Below are positions 1 to 8,119 of a DNA stretch of 43,372 nucleotides, piece after piece; position 1 is the stretch's first letter; each line of letters begins with the position of its first letter. A program made the translations under genes and the position numbers. The notes beneath the pieces are model-generated. The model did not search any database. It worked only from the letters and a program-made list of their open reading frames with translations, and was not told the DNA's origin. Origin of the DNA: Bacteroidales bacterium (GTDB taxonomy: Bacteria > Bacteroidota > Bacteroidia > Bacteroidales > UBA932); the NCBI GenBank assembly GCA_017465225.1, contig JAFTWQ010000027.1, positions 1-43,372 of the forward strand. Reading direction: 5' to 3'.

Positions 1-1
1 G

Positions 2-1171
2 CAGCAGAAGAGCGAGATCATCGGCAAGCTCGAGAAGGGTCAGGTACTCGAGGGTACTGTCAAGAACATCACAGGTTACGGTGTATTCGTTGACCTCGGC
101 GGTGTTGACGGTCTCATCCACATCACAGACCTTTCATGGGGACGTATCAACCACCCAGAGGAAGTTGTCGCTCTCGACCAGAAGATCAACGTTGTTATTC
201 TCGACTTCGATGAGTCAAAGAAGAGAATCGCTCTCGGTCTCAAGCAGCTCACAGTTCATCCTTGGGATGCACTTGACGCAAACCTCAAGGTTGGCGACAA
301 GGTTAAGGGTAAGGTAGTTCTCATCGCTGACTACGGCGCATTCGTAGAGATCGAGCCAGGTGTTGAGGGTCTTATCCACGTATCAGAGATGTCATGGTCA
401 CCAAGACTCCGCATCGCTTCTGACTTCCTTAAGGCTGGTGACGAGGTTGAGGCGCAGATCCTTACTCTCGACCGCGAGGAGAAGAAGATGTCTCTTGGTC
501 TCAAGCAGCTCGTTGCTAACCCATGGGAGAACATCCGTGAGAAGTATGCAGTAGGCTCAAAGCACACAGCAACTGTTCGCAATATCACTAACTTCGGCGT
601 ATTCGCAGAGCTCGAGGAGGGTATCGAGGGTCTCGTACACATCAGCGACCTCTCTTGGAACAAGATCAAGCATCCGTCAGAGCTCGTAGCAGCTGGTGAC
701 GCTATCGAGGTTGTTATCCTTGACTTCGATGAGGAGAACCACAAGCTTTCACTCGGCCACAAGCAGCTCCTTCCTAACCCATGGGATGAGATCGAGGCTA
801 AGTATGCAGTTGGTACTGTAGTTGAGGCTAAGATCGCTTCAGTAAACGAGAAGGGTGCAGTAGTTGAACTCGAGGGTGACGTTGACGCATTCTGCTTCAA
901 CCGTGAGCTTGCTAAGGAGGACGGCACAATGCCTGTAGCAGGTGAGACTCTCTCATTCAAGGTTACTGAGCTCAAGCGCAGCGCAAAGAAGGTTACTCTT
1001 TCACACGCAAAGACTTACGCTGCAGCAGTAGAGGCACGTGCAGAGCGCGCAGCTTCTGAGGCTGACAACACTAAGAAGGCTGTGAAGAAGATCAACTCTA
1101 ACATCGAGAAGACAACTCTTGGTGACATCGACGCACTCGCAGCTCTCAAGAGCCAGCTCGAGAACAAGTAA
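2..1171 (+). CDS. rpsA: 30S ribosomal protein S1, 3' part (5' end outside window)
   Basis: This is the C-terminal 389 residues of ribosomal protein S1, the mRNA-binding protein of the small subunit. The reading frame is open from base 2, so the start lies outside the window. Four S1 (OB-fold) RNA-binding repeats are visible, at about nucleotides 40-255, 290-510, 545-765 and 805-1010. The first three carry the family pattern GxF/GxxV with a following GL[IV]H[IV]S/T-[DE][LM]SW. The fourth is degenerate (EKGAVVELEGDVDAF). A charged, Lys/Ala-rich tail ends in SQLENK. Codon use is very restricted (GAG, AAG, CTC and GTT dominate), as expected of a highly expressed gene. RNase Z begins 6 bases after the stop, so the two are probably co-transcribed. 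Identification is secure; only the N-terminus is missing. Confidence 0.97.
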   Translation, partial: QQKSEIIGKLEKGQVLEGTVKNITGYGVFVDLGGVDGLIHITDLSWGRINHPEEVVALDQKINVVILDFDESKKRIALGLKQLTVHPWDALDANLKVGDKVKGKVVLIADYGAFVEIEPGVEGLIHVSEMSWSPRLRIASDFLKAGDEVEAQILTLDREEKKMSLGLKQLVANPWENIREKYAVGSKHTATVRNITNFGVFAELEEGIEGLVHISDLSWNKIKHPSELVAAGDAIEVVILDFDEENHKLSLGHKQLLPNPWDEIEAKYAVGTVVEAKIASVNEKGAVVELEGDVDAFCFNRELAKEDGTMPVAGETLSFKVTELKRSAKKVTLSHAKTYAAAVEARAERAASEADNTKKAVKKINSNIEKTTLGDIDALAALKSQLENK

Positions 1172-1177
1172 TTCATA

Positions 1178-2110
1178 ATGAATTTCACTCTTAATGTACT
1201 GGGCACGGCTTCGGCCCTGCCCACTACAGAAAGATATCCAAGCGCCCAGGTACTGGATGTACGTGGGCGCTTGTTTATGATAGATTGTGGTGAAGGGGCC
1301 CAGATGCAGATGCGAAGGGCAAGGATTTCTTTCCTGAAGATAGAGCATATCTGCCTTTCTCATATTCATGGTGACCATCTCTTCGGCCTTTTCGGCCTCC
1401 TTTCCACTATGGGCATGCTCGGCCGTTCCGCACAGCTGAATATATATGCTCCGTCTGGATTCCGCCCTGTCCTTGATTTCTTCATGTACCATTTCGGAGA
1501 CGGGATCCGCTTCGAGATCAATTATGTTGAATTGATGATGGATGCTCCTGAAACAGTGTATGAGAACAGGCATGTGGAGCTACTTGCATTCCCCTTGAAC
1601 CATCGCGTCGAGACATTCGGTTTCATGATCCGTGAAAAGATGCCGCCTTTCAATGTGCGCAAAGAGGCGATTGCGGAATATGGACTTTCTCTGGCCGAGA
1701 TAGGTACACTCAAGAGGGGAGAGGATGTTGAAAGGGAGGATGGCAGCGTGATCAGGAACGTGGATGCGGCTTACAAGCCTTATATTCCTCGCAGCTATGC
1801 ATATTGCAGCGATACCGCACCATTCCCGGAACTTGCTGAATGGGTGAAGGGAGCTACCCTTATGTATCATGAGTCCACTTTCCCGGAAGAAATGAGTGAA
1901 ATGGCGGAGAAGACATTCCATTCCACTACGCTTCAGGCTGCAAAGACGGCACGTGATGCCGGAGTGGGACGTCTGCTTGTCGGACATTATTCTTCCCGTT
2001 TCCCGTCCGTGGACTTCTTCCTTGACGAGATCCGTTCCGTCTTCCCGAACGCAGACCTTGCCCATGACCTTGATGTGATTGAAATTCCATTTCCTTCTGA
2101 TGAGGAGTGA
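1178..2110 (+). CDS. rnz: Ribonuclease Z (tRNA 3' endonuclease)
   Basis: The 310-aa product is a metallo-beta-lactamase-fold RNase Z, which removes 3' trailers from tRNA precursors. The zinc motif HxHxDH is at residues 62-67 (SHIHGDHLFG). Other expected elements follow in order: GEGAQ near residue 39, CSDTAPF, YHESTF, HSTTLQAA and GHYSSRF near the C-terminus. Length matches the short bacterial form (about 300 aa). The start ATG lies 6 bases after the rpsA stop, with A-rich sequence and no Shine-Dalgarno. The tRNA genes in this window do not encode the complete CCA end, which fits a cell that needs RNase Z to expose the 3' end. No anomalies are seen. Confidence 0.96.
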   Translation: MNFTLNVLGTASALPTTERYPSAQVLDVRGRLFMIDCGEGAQMQMRRARISFLKIEHICLSHIHGDHLFGLFGLLSTMGMLGRSAQLNIYAPSGFRPVLDFFMYHFGDGIRFEINYVELMMDAPETVYENRHVELLAFPLNHRVETFGFMIREKMPPFNVRKEAIAEYGLSLAEIGTLKRGEDVEREDGSVIRNVDAAYKPYIPRSYAYCSDTAPFPELAEWVKGATLMYHESTFPEEMSEMAEKTFHSTTLQAAKTARDAGVGRLLVGHYSSRFPSVDFFLDEIRSVFPNADLAHDLDVIEIPFPSDEE

Positions 2111-2135
2111 TAGGGCTTCTTTCATTAAAAATGTT

Positions 2136-2143
2136 TATATTCG
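2136..2143 (+). promoter_or_regulatory. Possible -7 box upstream of the glucosaminidase gene
   Basis: TATATTCG matches 7 of 8 positions of the TAnnTTTG box and is followed by CAG, as at several other promoters in this window. It lies about 14 bases upstream of the chosen ATG at 2157, which argues against the longer upstream reading frame. It is weak, and the gene could instead be read from the rpsA-rnz transcript. Confidence 0.35.
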
Positions 2144-2156
2144 CAGAATATCTGAT

Positions 2157-3209
2157 ATGCAAATGAAAAAGATATTTTTATTGTTTCTTGTCGTCTTCGG
2201 CATTACAGCGGCGGCAGGGCCTGGAACAGACAAGTCACCGCAGGCTGTCTACATCGAGAAATACTCATCTCTTGCAGTCGAGGAAATGTACCGCAGCGGT
2301 GTACCTGCCAGCATTACCCTGGCTCAAGGTCTTCTTGAGTCCGGATATGGCCTTTCCGAGCTTGCAGTAGAGGCGAACAACCATTTCGGCATAAAGTGCC
2401 ATAACTGGGCTGGAGCTAAGATCTTCTATGACGATGATAAGAGAAATGAATGTTTCCGTCGTTATGCGTCGCCAGAAGAATCTTTCCGCGACCATTCGGA
2501 TTTTCTGCGTTATCGTGACAGATACAAGTTCCTGTTCAATCTTGAACCGGGAGACTACAAAGGCTGGGCTCATGGCTTGAGGAAGGCCGGCTATGCGACA
2601 GATCCTGCATATCCGCAGAAACTTATCAGGCTTATCGAGGAATATGAACTGTATAGGTTTGATGTTCTTGAGGAGGAACCTGTCATTGCAGAGCAGCAGC
2701 CTGTAGAGAAGACCAGGCTTACGAAAGAGGAGCGCAGAGCCTTGAGGCAGAGCCGCAAGGAGGCAAGAAAGGAAGCGCGCAGAGAGCTCCCTGAAGCTCC
2801 TGACCAGATCGAACAGCCTAAGCCGGTACGCCCGGAGGAGGGCGAGGTCTTCCGTTTCCCTTTGTCAAGGCAGCTGTATTCGCTTAACGGAGTGCCTTTC
2901 ATATATGCCGCAAAGGGAGAGACATATGCTGCCATAGCAGAGGCTAACAATCTGTTCCTTAAGGAGATATTGAAGTATAACGATCTCGATCATGAGGCTC
3001 ATCTCGAACCGGGAACGATCGTCTACCTCCAGGCGAAGAAGAAACAGGCTGCTCCGGGTATGAACATGTATATCGTGGACGGCGAGGATGTCGGTCTTTG
3101 GGAACTCTCGCAGAGGTTTGGCGTGAAGGTCCAGAATCTGGCCCGAATGAATAATGTCACGGTCAATCATGTCTTCAGCGACGGACAGATAATCAAATTA
3201 AGAAAATAA
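2157..3209 (+). CDS. Exported glucosaminidase (GH73-type) with two LysM domains
   Basis: The 350-aa secreted peptidoglycan hydrolase is predicted to cleave N-acetylglucosaminyl bonds in the cell wall. Residues 1-20 form a signal peptide. The catalytic domain spans about residues 30-170 and carries the GH73 signature QGLLESGYGLSELA, with the likely catalytic Glu at residue 61, then NNHFGIKC and a YR/FRxYxSxxES region. A Lys/Arg/Glu-rich linker (about 180-225) leads to two LysM-like domains at about 250-291 and 305-349, which would bind peptidoglycan. An ATG at 2157 was chosen rather than an in-frame upstream start inside rnz, because it gives a clean signal peptide. mltG follows after 9 bases, so the two wall enzymes form an operon. 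Confidence 0.9.
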   Translation: MQMKKIFLLFLVVFGITAAAGPGTDKSPQAVYIEKYSSLAVEEMYRSGVPASITLAQGLLESGYGLSELAVEANNHFGIKCHNWAGAKIFYDDDKRNECFRRYASPEESFRDHSDFLRYRDRYKFLFNLEPGDYKGWAHGLRKAGYATDPAYPQKLIRLIEEYELYRFDVLEEEPVIAEQQPVEKTRLTKEERRALRQSRKEARKEARRELPEAPDQIEQPKPVRPEEGEVFRFPLSRQLYSLNGVPFIYAAKGETYAAIAEANNLFLKEILKYNDLDHEAHLEPGTIVYLQAKKKQAAPGMNMYIVDGEDVGLWELSQRFGVKVQNLARMNNVTVNHVFSDGQIIKLRK

Positions 3210-3218
3210 ACGAAGGTC

Positions 3219-4274
3219 ATGACTAAAAGGACAAAGATATTGCTGTCGGTGGCCGCAGTGGCGCTGATTCTTGCCGGAATAGCCGCATTTGTTCTCGGCA
3301 GATATTACATCGACAACAGGAAACCGAACTTTACGGAGAAATATGTGCTTTATGTCCATCCGGACATGACTGCGGCCCAGGTGATGGATTCGCTTTCTGC
3401 AGGAGCCGGAACAATCCGTCCCAAAAGTGTGGAAAGGGCATTCTCAAAGATGGATGTGGCGAAGGCAATGAAGCCTGGAAGATATGTCGTGGAACCGTCT
3501 TCAACCAGTATATATGTGGCCAGAATGCTGGTGTTCGGCTGGCAGACCCCGCAGAACATGACCCTCTCGGGAACATTGCGCTCGAAGGGAAGGATCGCCC
3601 AGAGGATCGGCTCGCAGATGATGGTGGATTCGGCAGAGGTCGCTGATGCATTGAATGACCATGAATTCCTTGCCGGATATGGCTTCACTCCGGAGAACGT
3701 CTTCGCGCTCATCCTTCCGGATACATATGAGATGTACTGGACATCTTCAGTCAAGGAGATCTTCGACAGATTCAAGAAGGAATATGATGCATTCTGGACA
3801 TCGGAGCGACTTGCAAAGGCAGATGCGCAGGGACTCAGCCGTATGGAGGTGTCGGTAATGGCTTCGATCGTAAGCGGAGAGACCCTCAAGGCCTTCGAGT
3901 ATCCTATCATTGCCGGTGTATACCTCAACAGATATAAGAAAGGGATGAAGCTTCAGGCCGATCCGACCATCGCGTTCTGCTATGACTACACTCTCGACCG
4001 TATTCTGAAGAAGCATCTTACGGTAGATTCACCTTACAATACATACATGCATGCAGGTCTCCCTCCTGCACCTATCAACGTGCCTCCTAAGGCATGTCTT
4101 GATGCAGTCCTGAATCCTGAAAAGCACGGATACATTTATTTCTGCGCTAGTCCGGCTTTTGACGGAACACATCGTTTTGCCGTGACATATAACGAGCATC
4201 TGAAGAATGCCCGCGCATTCCAGAGAGAGCTTACGGCGCGCAGGAAAGCTAAAGCGGCTGCTGCGAAACAGTAA
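3219..4274 (+). CDS. mltG: Endolytic peptidoglycan transglycosylase MltG
   Basis: The 351-aa product is an MltG/YceG family lytic transglycosylase, anchored in the inner membrane, that cuts nascent glycan strands. A single N-terminal membrane segment covers about residues 8-27. The catalytic region reads MASIVSGETLKAFE; the Glu at residue 221 aligns with the catalytic Glu of E. coli MltG (E218). The usual first Glu of the ExET motif is replaced by Ser. Later motifs are AGVYLNRYKKGMKLQADPT, SPYNTYMHAGLPP, and a C-terminal YFCAS block. The gene sits 9 bases behind the glucosaminidase gene. Its last 26 bases overlap the end of the convergent deacetylase gene, with no intrinsic terminator between them. 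Confidence 0.95.
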   Translation: MTKRTKILLSVAAVALILAGIAAFVLGRYYIDNRKPNFTEKYVLYVHPDMTAAQVMDSLSAGAGTIRPKSVERAFSKMDVAKAMKPGRYVVEPSSTSIYVARMLVFGWQTPQNMTLSGTLRSKGRIAQRIGSQMMVDSAEVADALNDHEFLAGYGFTPENVFALILPDTYEMYWTSSVKEIFDRFKKEYDAFWTSERLAKADAQGLSRMEVSVMASIVSGETLKAFEYPIIAGVYLNRYKKGMKLQADPTIAFCYDYTLDRILKKHLTVDSPYNTYMHAGLPPAPINVPPKACLDAVLNPEKHGYIYFCASPAFDGTHRFAVTYNEHLKNARAFQRELTARRKAKAAAAKQ

Positions 4275-5211
4275 TCTCCCCTCCGAAAGGATCGAATGAA
4301 AAATATGCCTTGCCGTCCTTGCAGGTCACGGCAAGGTCTTTTTTATCCTGCTGTGCCTGAATCTCCATGTCTGTACATGGCATCTCCATGGTGAGAAGAC
4401 CTCCATAGAGTTCCGGATCCAGATCTGTTGACGGCTCGATGATGACCTTCCTGCCTCTTTCCTTGAATGACAATGAGGTGCCTGCGGCAGCCTTTGTATA
4501 GGCTGCGACCTCGCGGAAGGTGCCTACCCATACCTTGTCCTCCATGGATTTCAGGTAATCGAGGAAAGCGGTGAATTCAGAAGGATCTTCATAGCAGTCG
4601 TAACCGTAGTTGATTCCATGTGTCATTCCTGCAATCCAGCTTCCTGCAGCAATGGCATCCTCGATCTGCTTGTGGAGATAGTCCATCGGCGAGTGCTGAC
4701 CTCCAAGCCAGAATTCCTTGAGACGGGCTCCTATCCTGCCCTCCATGGCCATCGCCACGGCCTCATCGTTATATGAGTTATACGGGAAGCAGAAAGTCAG
4801 CGGCTTGATGCCGATATGCTTTTCAATCGCTTCGTCATTGAGTCTTATCTCCTTAAGCGCCTCTTCCGCAGGCAGCTGTGTCAGGTTCGGATGAGACCAG
4901 CTGTGATTTGACATTTCATGTCCGTTACGTGCCATCTCGACGGCCTCCTGCCATGTTATGTGGGTCGTATCGATCTGCGGATCATCATGTATCCATGCGC
5001 AGCAGAGCCAGAAGGTGCCCCTCCAGCCTCTTTTCTCGAGTTCGGGAGCGACGATGGTATAATGCTCCTTCATTCCGTCATCGAAGGTAAGGCTGACAGC
5101 GCAGTCTTTGCCGTCCTTGTAGCTGCTGATCTTTATCTCATTCATGTCAATGTCTGATGCGCAGCTCATTGCCATGACGGCAGCTGCAGTTGAAAGTATG
5201 AACTTCTTCAT
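4249..5211 (-). CDS. Lipoprotein polysaccharide deacetylase (CE4 family)
   Basis: The 320-aa product has a lipoprotein signal with Cys at residue 17 (AVMAMSC), so it should be tethered in the envelope. A NodB/CE4 deacetylase domain follows. The metal and catalytic Asp pair is at residues 44-45 (LTFDDGM) and the metal-binding His pair at 103 and 107 (SNHSWSHPNL). This family removes N- or O-acetyl groups from peptidoglycan or other polysaccharides; the substrate cannot be told from sequence. The C-terminal 80 residues look like a small beta-sandwich. The start is 2 bases after the murI stop, so it is the last gene of the aldo/keto reductase-murI operon. It converges on mltG with a 26-base overlap. 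Confidence 0.88.
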   Translation of the reverse strand: MKKFILSTAAAVMAMSCASDIDMNEIKISSYKDGKDCAVSLTFDDGMKEHYTIVAPELEKRGWRGTFWLCCAWIHDDPQIDTTHITWQEAVEMARNGHEMSNHSWSHPNLTQLPAEEALKEIRLNDEAIEKHIGIKPLTFCFPYNSYNDEAVAMAMEGRIGARLKEFWLGGQHSPMDYLHKQIEDAIAAGSWIAGMTHGINYGYDCYEDPSEFTAFLDYLKSMEDKVWVGTFREVAAYTKAAAGTSLSFKERGRKVIIEPSTDLDPELYGGLLTMEMPCTDMEIQAQQDKKDLAVTCKDGKAYFSFDPFGGEITVSQQPL

Positions 5212-5213
5212 GG

Positions 5214-5969
5214 CTATAATAATTTTCCGTATGCGTTTTCAAACTGTTCCGGATTTCCGGAAGAATCCAGCTCGATGCTGAATCCGTCTTTTCTGATGAG
5301 ACCTTCCATCTCCATGGTTTCGTAAAGATGTCTTGCGACTGCCGGGGCTGGATCAATGATTTCCACAGTTCTTTCAGGAACCAGTTTCGAAGCGACCTTT
5401 GCGATTGTGTCCGAAAGGAAAGGGTAGTGGGTGCATCCGAGCACGATCCTGTCGGCTCCCTCATCCAGAAGAGGTTTCAGGCTTGCCCGTACGATGTCCT
5501 CCGCTTCCTTTCCGGATGTGCATCCCTTCTCGACAAGCTCCACGAATCCCTGTCCCACATGTTCGGCAATCCGGACTCCCTCTGCCCATTTCTCTCTGGT
5601 GTTCAGGTATTTGTCTGCCTTGAGGGTGCCGGCTGTGGCGAGTACTCCGACGGTTCCGGTCTTCGTGCTCATTACCGCCGGTTTCACAGCGGGCTCCATG
5701 CCTATGAACCTTATAGGGAATTCCTTGCGCAGTTCGGCGATCGCTGCCGCTGTGGCTGTGTTGCAGGCTACTACGATGATGTCTGCACCTTTGTCCAGAA
5801 GAAAACGTGTGATGGACCGGGCTCTTTCAATTATGTATTCCTTTGACTTCTCGCCGTATGGGCAATGGGCGCTGTCGGAAAAATAGACGTATTTTTCCTC
5901 GGGAAGAACCTTGCGTATCTCCCTGAAGACGGAAAGCCCGCCAACTCCCGAGTCAAAGATTCCTATCAT
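5214..5969 (-). CDS. murI: Glutamate racemase
   Basis: The 251-aa cytosolic enzyme converts L-glutamate to D-glutamate for peptidoglycan. The signature FDSGVGG is at residues 5-11. The two catalytic cysteines are visible: Cys69 in VVACNTATA and Cys179 in LGCTHYPFL. The SDSAHCPYG block at about 31-39 is also typical. Length is normal for the family. The start codon overlaps the stop of the upstream aldo/keto reductase by 4 bases (ATGA), and the deacetylase follows after 2 bases, so all three are probably translated from one message. Confidence 0.97.
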   Translation of the reverse strand: MIGIFDSGVGGLSVFREIRKVLPEEKYVYFSDSAHCPYGEKSKEYIIERARSITRFLLDKGADIIVVACNTATAAAIAELRKEFPIRFIGMEPAVKPAVMSTKTGTVGVLATAGTLKADKYLNTREKWAEGVRIAEHVGQGFVELVEKGCTSGKEAEDIVRASLKPLLDEGADRIVLGCTHYPFLSDTIAKVASKLVPERTVEIIDPAPAVARHLYETMEMEGLIRKDGFSIELDSSGNPEQFENAYGKLL

Positions 5970-6967
5970 ATTGTCAGATCGTTTATTATTTTAATTTCCT
6001 CCTCACAGAAATCGGTGTTCTGGACAGCCTGCAGATTGTCGTCAAGCTGGCTGATGCTGCTGGCTCCCACGATCACGGAAGTCACAAGATCGTCCTTCAG
6101 TACCCATGAAAGGGCCATCTGCGCGAGGCTCTGGCCTCTGTCAGATGCTATCTCATCAAGCTTCTTCAGCTTTTCCATAAGTTCTGCAGTGATTGATGAT
6201 CTCTTGAGCGTGAAGTCTCTTGCCGCTCTTGAATCTTCCGGTATGCCGCCAAGGTATCTGTCTGTAAGCAGGCCCTGGGCGAGTGGCGAGAATGCTATGA
6301 ATCCGCTGCCGGCCTCCTTCGCCTGCTGCAGAAGTCCTTCGTTTTCAGGAACCCTGTGCAGGATGCTGTACTTGAGCTGATGCAGGAGACATGGGGTGTC
6401 GTGATATCTGAGATAATTGTATGCGTATTCCGCGGCCTCGACAGGATAATTCGATATGCCGGCATACAGTGCCTTTCCGCTGCGGACAATGTCGACAAGA
6501 GCCTGCATGGTCTCTTCGAGCGGAGTGTCCGGATCATAGCGATGTGAGTAGAAGATGTCGACATAGTCGACCTTCATCCTTTTGAGGCTCTGGTCAAGGC
6601 TGCTGATCAGGTACTTGCGCGAACCATGGTCCCCGTATGGCCCCGGCCACATGTCATATCCGGCCTTGGTGGAGATGAATAACTCGTCCCTGTATGGCTT
6701 GAGGTCCTTGTCCATTATGGCTCCGAATGTTGATTCGGCGCTTCCGTATGAAGGTCCGTAATTGTTCGCAAGGTCGAAATGGCAGATGCCTCTGTCGAAT
6801 GCATGGAGGATCATCTCCCTGCTGCGGGCAAGGGGGGCGGTATCGCCGAAGTTCTGCCAAAGTCCGAGGGATAATTCCGGAAGCATTATTCCGCTTCTTC
6901 CGCATCTGCGGTACTTCATGCCGCTGTCATAGCGGCCTTTGTCTGCTGTGTATACAGGGTTGATCAT
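5966..6967 (-). CDS. gpr: Aldo/keto reductase, L-glyceraldehyde 3-phosphate reductase type
   Basis: The 333-aa protein closely follows E. coli Gpr/YghZ, an NADPH-dependent aldo/keto reductase acting on L-glyceraldehyde 3-phosphate and related aldehydes. Matching blocks include YRRCGRSG, LPELSLGLWQNFGD, STKAGYDMWPGPYG and SGKALYAGISNY. The catalytic tetrad is Asp65, Tyr70 (FDLANNYGPSYG), Lys101 and His142 (FYSHRYD). The ATG at 6967 was preferred over an in-frame TTG at 6982, because a -7 box at 6990-6997 would put the transcription start close to that TTG. It is the first gene of an operon with murI and the deacetylase. No clear metabolic link to MurI is known, so grouping may be incidental. 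Confidence 0.9.
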   Translation of the reverse strand: MINPVYTADKGRYDSGMKYRRCGRSGIMLPELSLGLWQNFGDTAPLARSREMILHAFDRGICHFDLANNYGPSYGSAESTFGAIMDKDLKPYRDELFISTKAGYDMWPGPYGDHGSRKYLISSLDQSLKRMKVDYVDIFYSHRYDPDTPLEETMQALVDIVRSGKALYAGISNYPVEAAEYAYNYLRYHDTPCLLHQLKYSILHRVPENEGLLQQAKEAGSGFIAFSPLAQGLLTDRYLGGIPEDSRAARDFTLKRSSITAELMEKLKKLDEIASDRGQSLAQMALSWVLKDDLVTSVIVGASSISQLDDNLQAVQNTDFCEEEIKIINDLTI

Positions 6968-6989
6968 AGCTTTAAATGTCAAGTTACTG

Positions 6990-6997
6990 CAAATATA
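6990..6997 (-). promoter_or_regulatory. -7 promoter box for the reductase-murI-deacetylase operon
   Basis: On the minus strand this reads TATATTTG, a perfect TAnnTTTG box, followed by CAGTAAC. It lies 22 bases from the ATG at 6967. A divergent box for asnA is 12 bases away on the other strand, so the two operons share one short regulatory region. Confidence 0.7.
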
Positions 6998-7009
6998 CTC
7001 TTTTTTGCT

Positions 7010-7017
7010 TAATTTTG
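7010..7017 (+). promoter_or_regulatory. -7 promoter box for asnA
   Basis: TAATTTTG fits TAnnTTTG exactly and lies 22 bases before the asnA ATG at 7040. It is back to back with the promoter of the divergent reductase operon. Confidence 0.65.
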
Positions 7018-7039
7018 TCTTGTATATGAAACTGTGCTT

Positions 7040-8077
7040 ATGTCATTGATGATACCTCAAGGCTACCGCAATCTCCTGGGAAGTCTTGAAAATACGGAAA
7101 AGGCCATCAAGGCCGTCAAGGAAATGTTCCAGGACAATCTGTCCGCGCAGCTGGCCCTGCTGAGGGTGACGGCTCCCATGGTGGTGATGAGCGGTATGGG
7201 CCTGAATGATGACCTGAATGGCGTGGAAAGCCCTGTGGCTTTTCCGGTTAAGGATATGGAAGGCCGAAGTGCCGAGGTCGTGCATTCGCTTGCAAAATGG
7301 AAAAGGCTGAAGCTCGCGCAGATGGGTGTGCCTCAGGGAAGAGGCATATATACCGATATGAATGCTTTGAGGCCGGAAGAGGATCTTGATAACATCCATT
7401 CCATATATGTGGATCAGTGGGACTGGGAGAAGGTCATCACTGAAGATCAGCGTAACCTGGATTTCCTGAAGAAGACCGTCCGCAGGATATATGAGGCGAT
7501 AAAGGTGACAGAGAACAAGCTTTATGTGGAGTTCCCGCAGATCGAGCCTATGCTTCCGGAGAATGTCTTCTTCATTCATTCTGAAGAACTTCTTCAGAGA
7601 TATCCGGACATGACTCCGAAGGAAAGGGAGGACGCCGTTACGAAGGAATATGGGGCTGTCTTTGTCATAGGCATAGGAGGAAAGCTGTCGGACGGGTCTG
7701 TCCATGACGGGCGTTCGGCCGATTATGATGACTGGACCACTCCGAATGAGGATGGGTATCTTGGTCTGAACGGTGACCTTCTTCTGTGGAATCCTGTGCT
7801 CGGCCATGCCTTCGAGATATCAAGCATGGGAATAAGGGTGGATGCAGATGCTCTCGCGCGGCAGCTTGAACTTCGCGGGGAGACCGGCAAGTCCGGCCTG
7901 CTGTATCACAGGCTCCTGCTGGAGGGCGGACTTCCGCTTACTGTCGGCGGCGGTATCGGCCAGTCCAGATTGTGCATGTTCCTTTTGAGGAAGGCCCATA
8001 TCGGTGAGATACAGAGCAGCGTGTGGCCGGAAAGGATGAGGAAAATGTGCCATGAGGCAGGGATTGACCTTGTATAG
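7040..8077 (+). CDS. asnA: Aspartate-ammonia ligase (asparagine synthetase A)
   Basis: The 345-aa product makes asparagine from aspartate, ammonia and ATP. It belongs to the class II aminoacyl-tRNA synthetase-like AsnA family. Diagnostic blocks are VVHSLAKWKR, MNALRPEED, YVDQWDWEKV, IGIGGKLSDG, PDYDDW-type ADYDDWTTP, ISSMGIRVD and the C-terminal GGGIGQSRLCMFLL. Length is close to E. coli AsnA (330 aa). An in-frame GTG at 7034 is possible; ATG at 7040 was chosen for its distance from the -7 box. A weak 5-bp hairpin (8078-8095) followed by T5 may end the transcript just before prfB. Confidence 0.95.
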   Translation: MSLMIPQGYRNLLGSLENTEKAIKAVKEMFQDNLSAQLALLRVTAPMVVMSGMGLNDDLNGVESPVAFPVKDMEGRSAEVVHSLAKWKRLKLAQMGVPQGRGIYTDMNALRPEEDLDNIHSIYVDQWDWEKVITEDQRNLDFLKKTVRRIYEAIKVTENKLYVEFPQIEPMLPENVFFIHSEELLQRYPDMTPKEREDAVTKEYGAVFVIGIGGKLSDGSVHDGRSADYDDWTTPNEDGYLGLNGDLLLWNPVLGHAFEISSMGIRVDADALARQLELRGETGKSGLLYHRLLLEGGLPLTVGGGIGQSRLCMFLLRKAHIGEIQSSVWPERMRKMCHEAGIDLV

Positions 8078-8092
8078 ATAGGTAAAAATGCC

Positions 8093-8100
8093 TATTTTTG
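8093..8100 (+). promoter_or_regulatory. -7 promoter box for prfB
   Basis: TATTTTTG fits TAnnTTTG and lies 19 bases before the prfB ATG. It overlaps the T-run of a small hairpin (ATAGG/CCTAT, 8078-8095) that may end asnA transcription, so termination and initiation are packed together. Confidence 0.55.
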
Positions 8101-8119
8101 TATGATTTAAAGACTTGAA

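Noticed and set aside
331-975. A 214-codon minus-strand frame opposite rpsA
   Set aside because: It is a shadow of the strongly biased codon use of rpsA; Ser/Thr-rich and without any family features.
3219-4274. MltG as catalytically dead because the first Glu of its ExET motif is Ser
   Set aside because: The catalytic residue of E. coli MltG aligns with the second Glu, which is kept here as Glu221.
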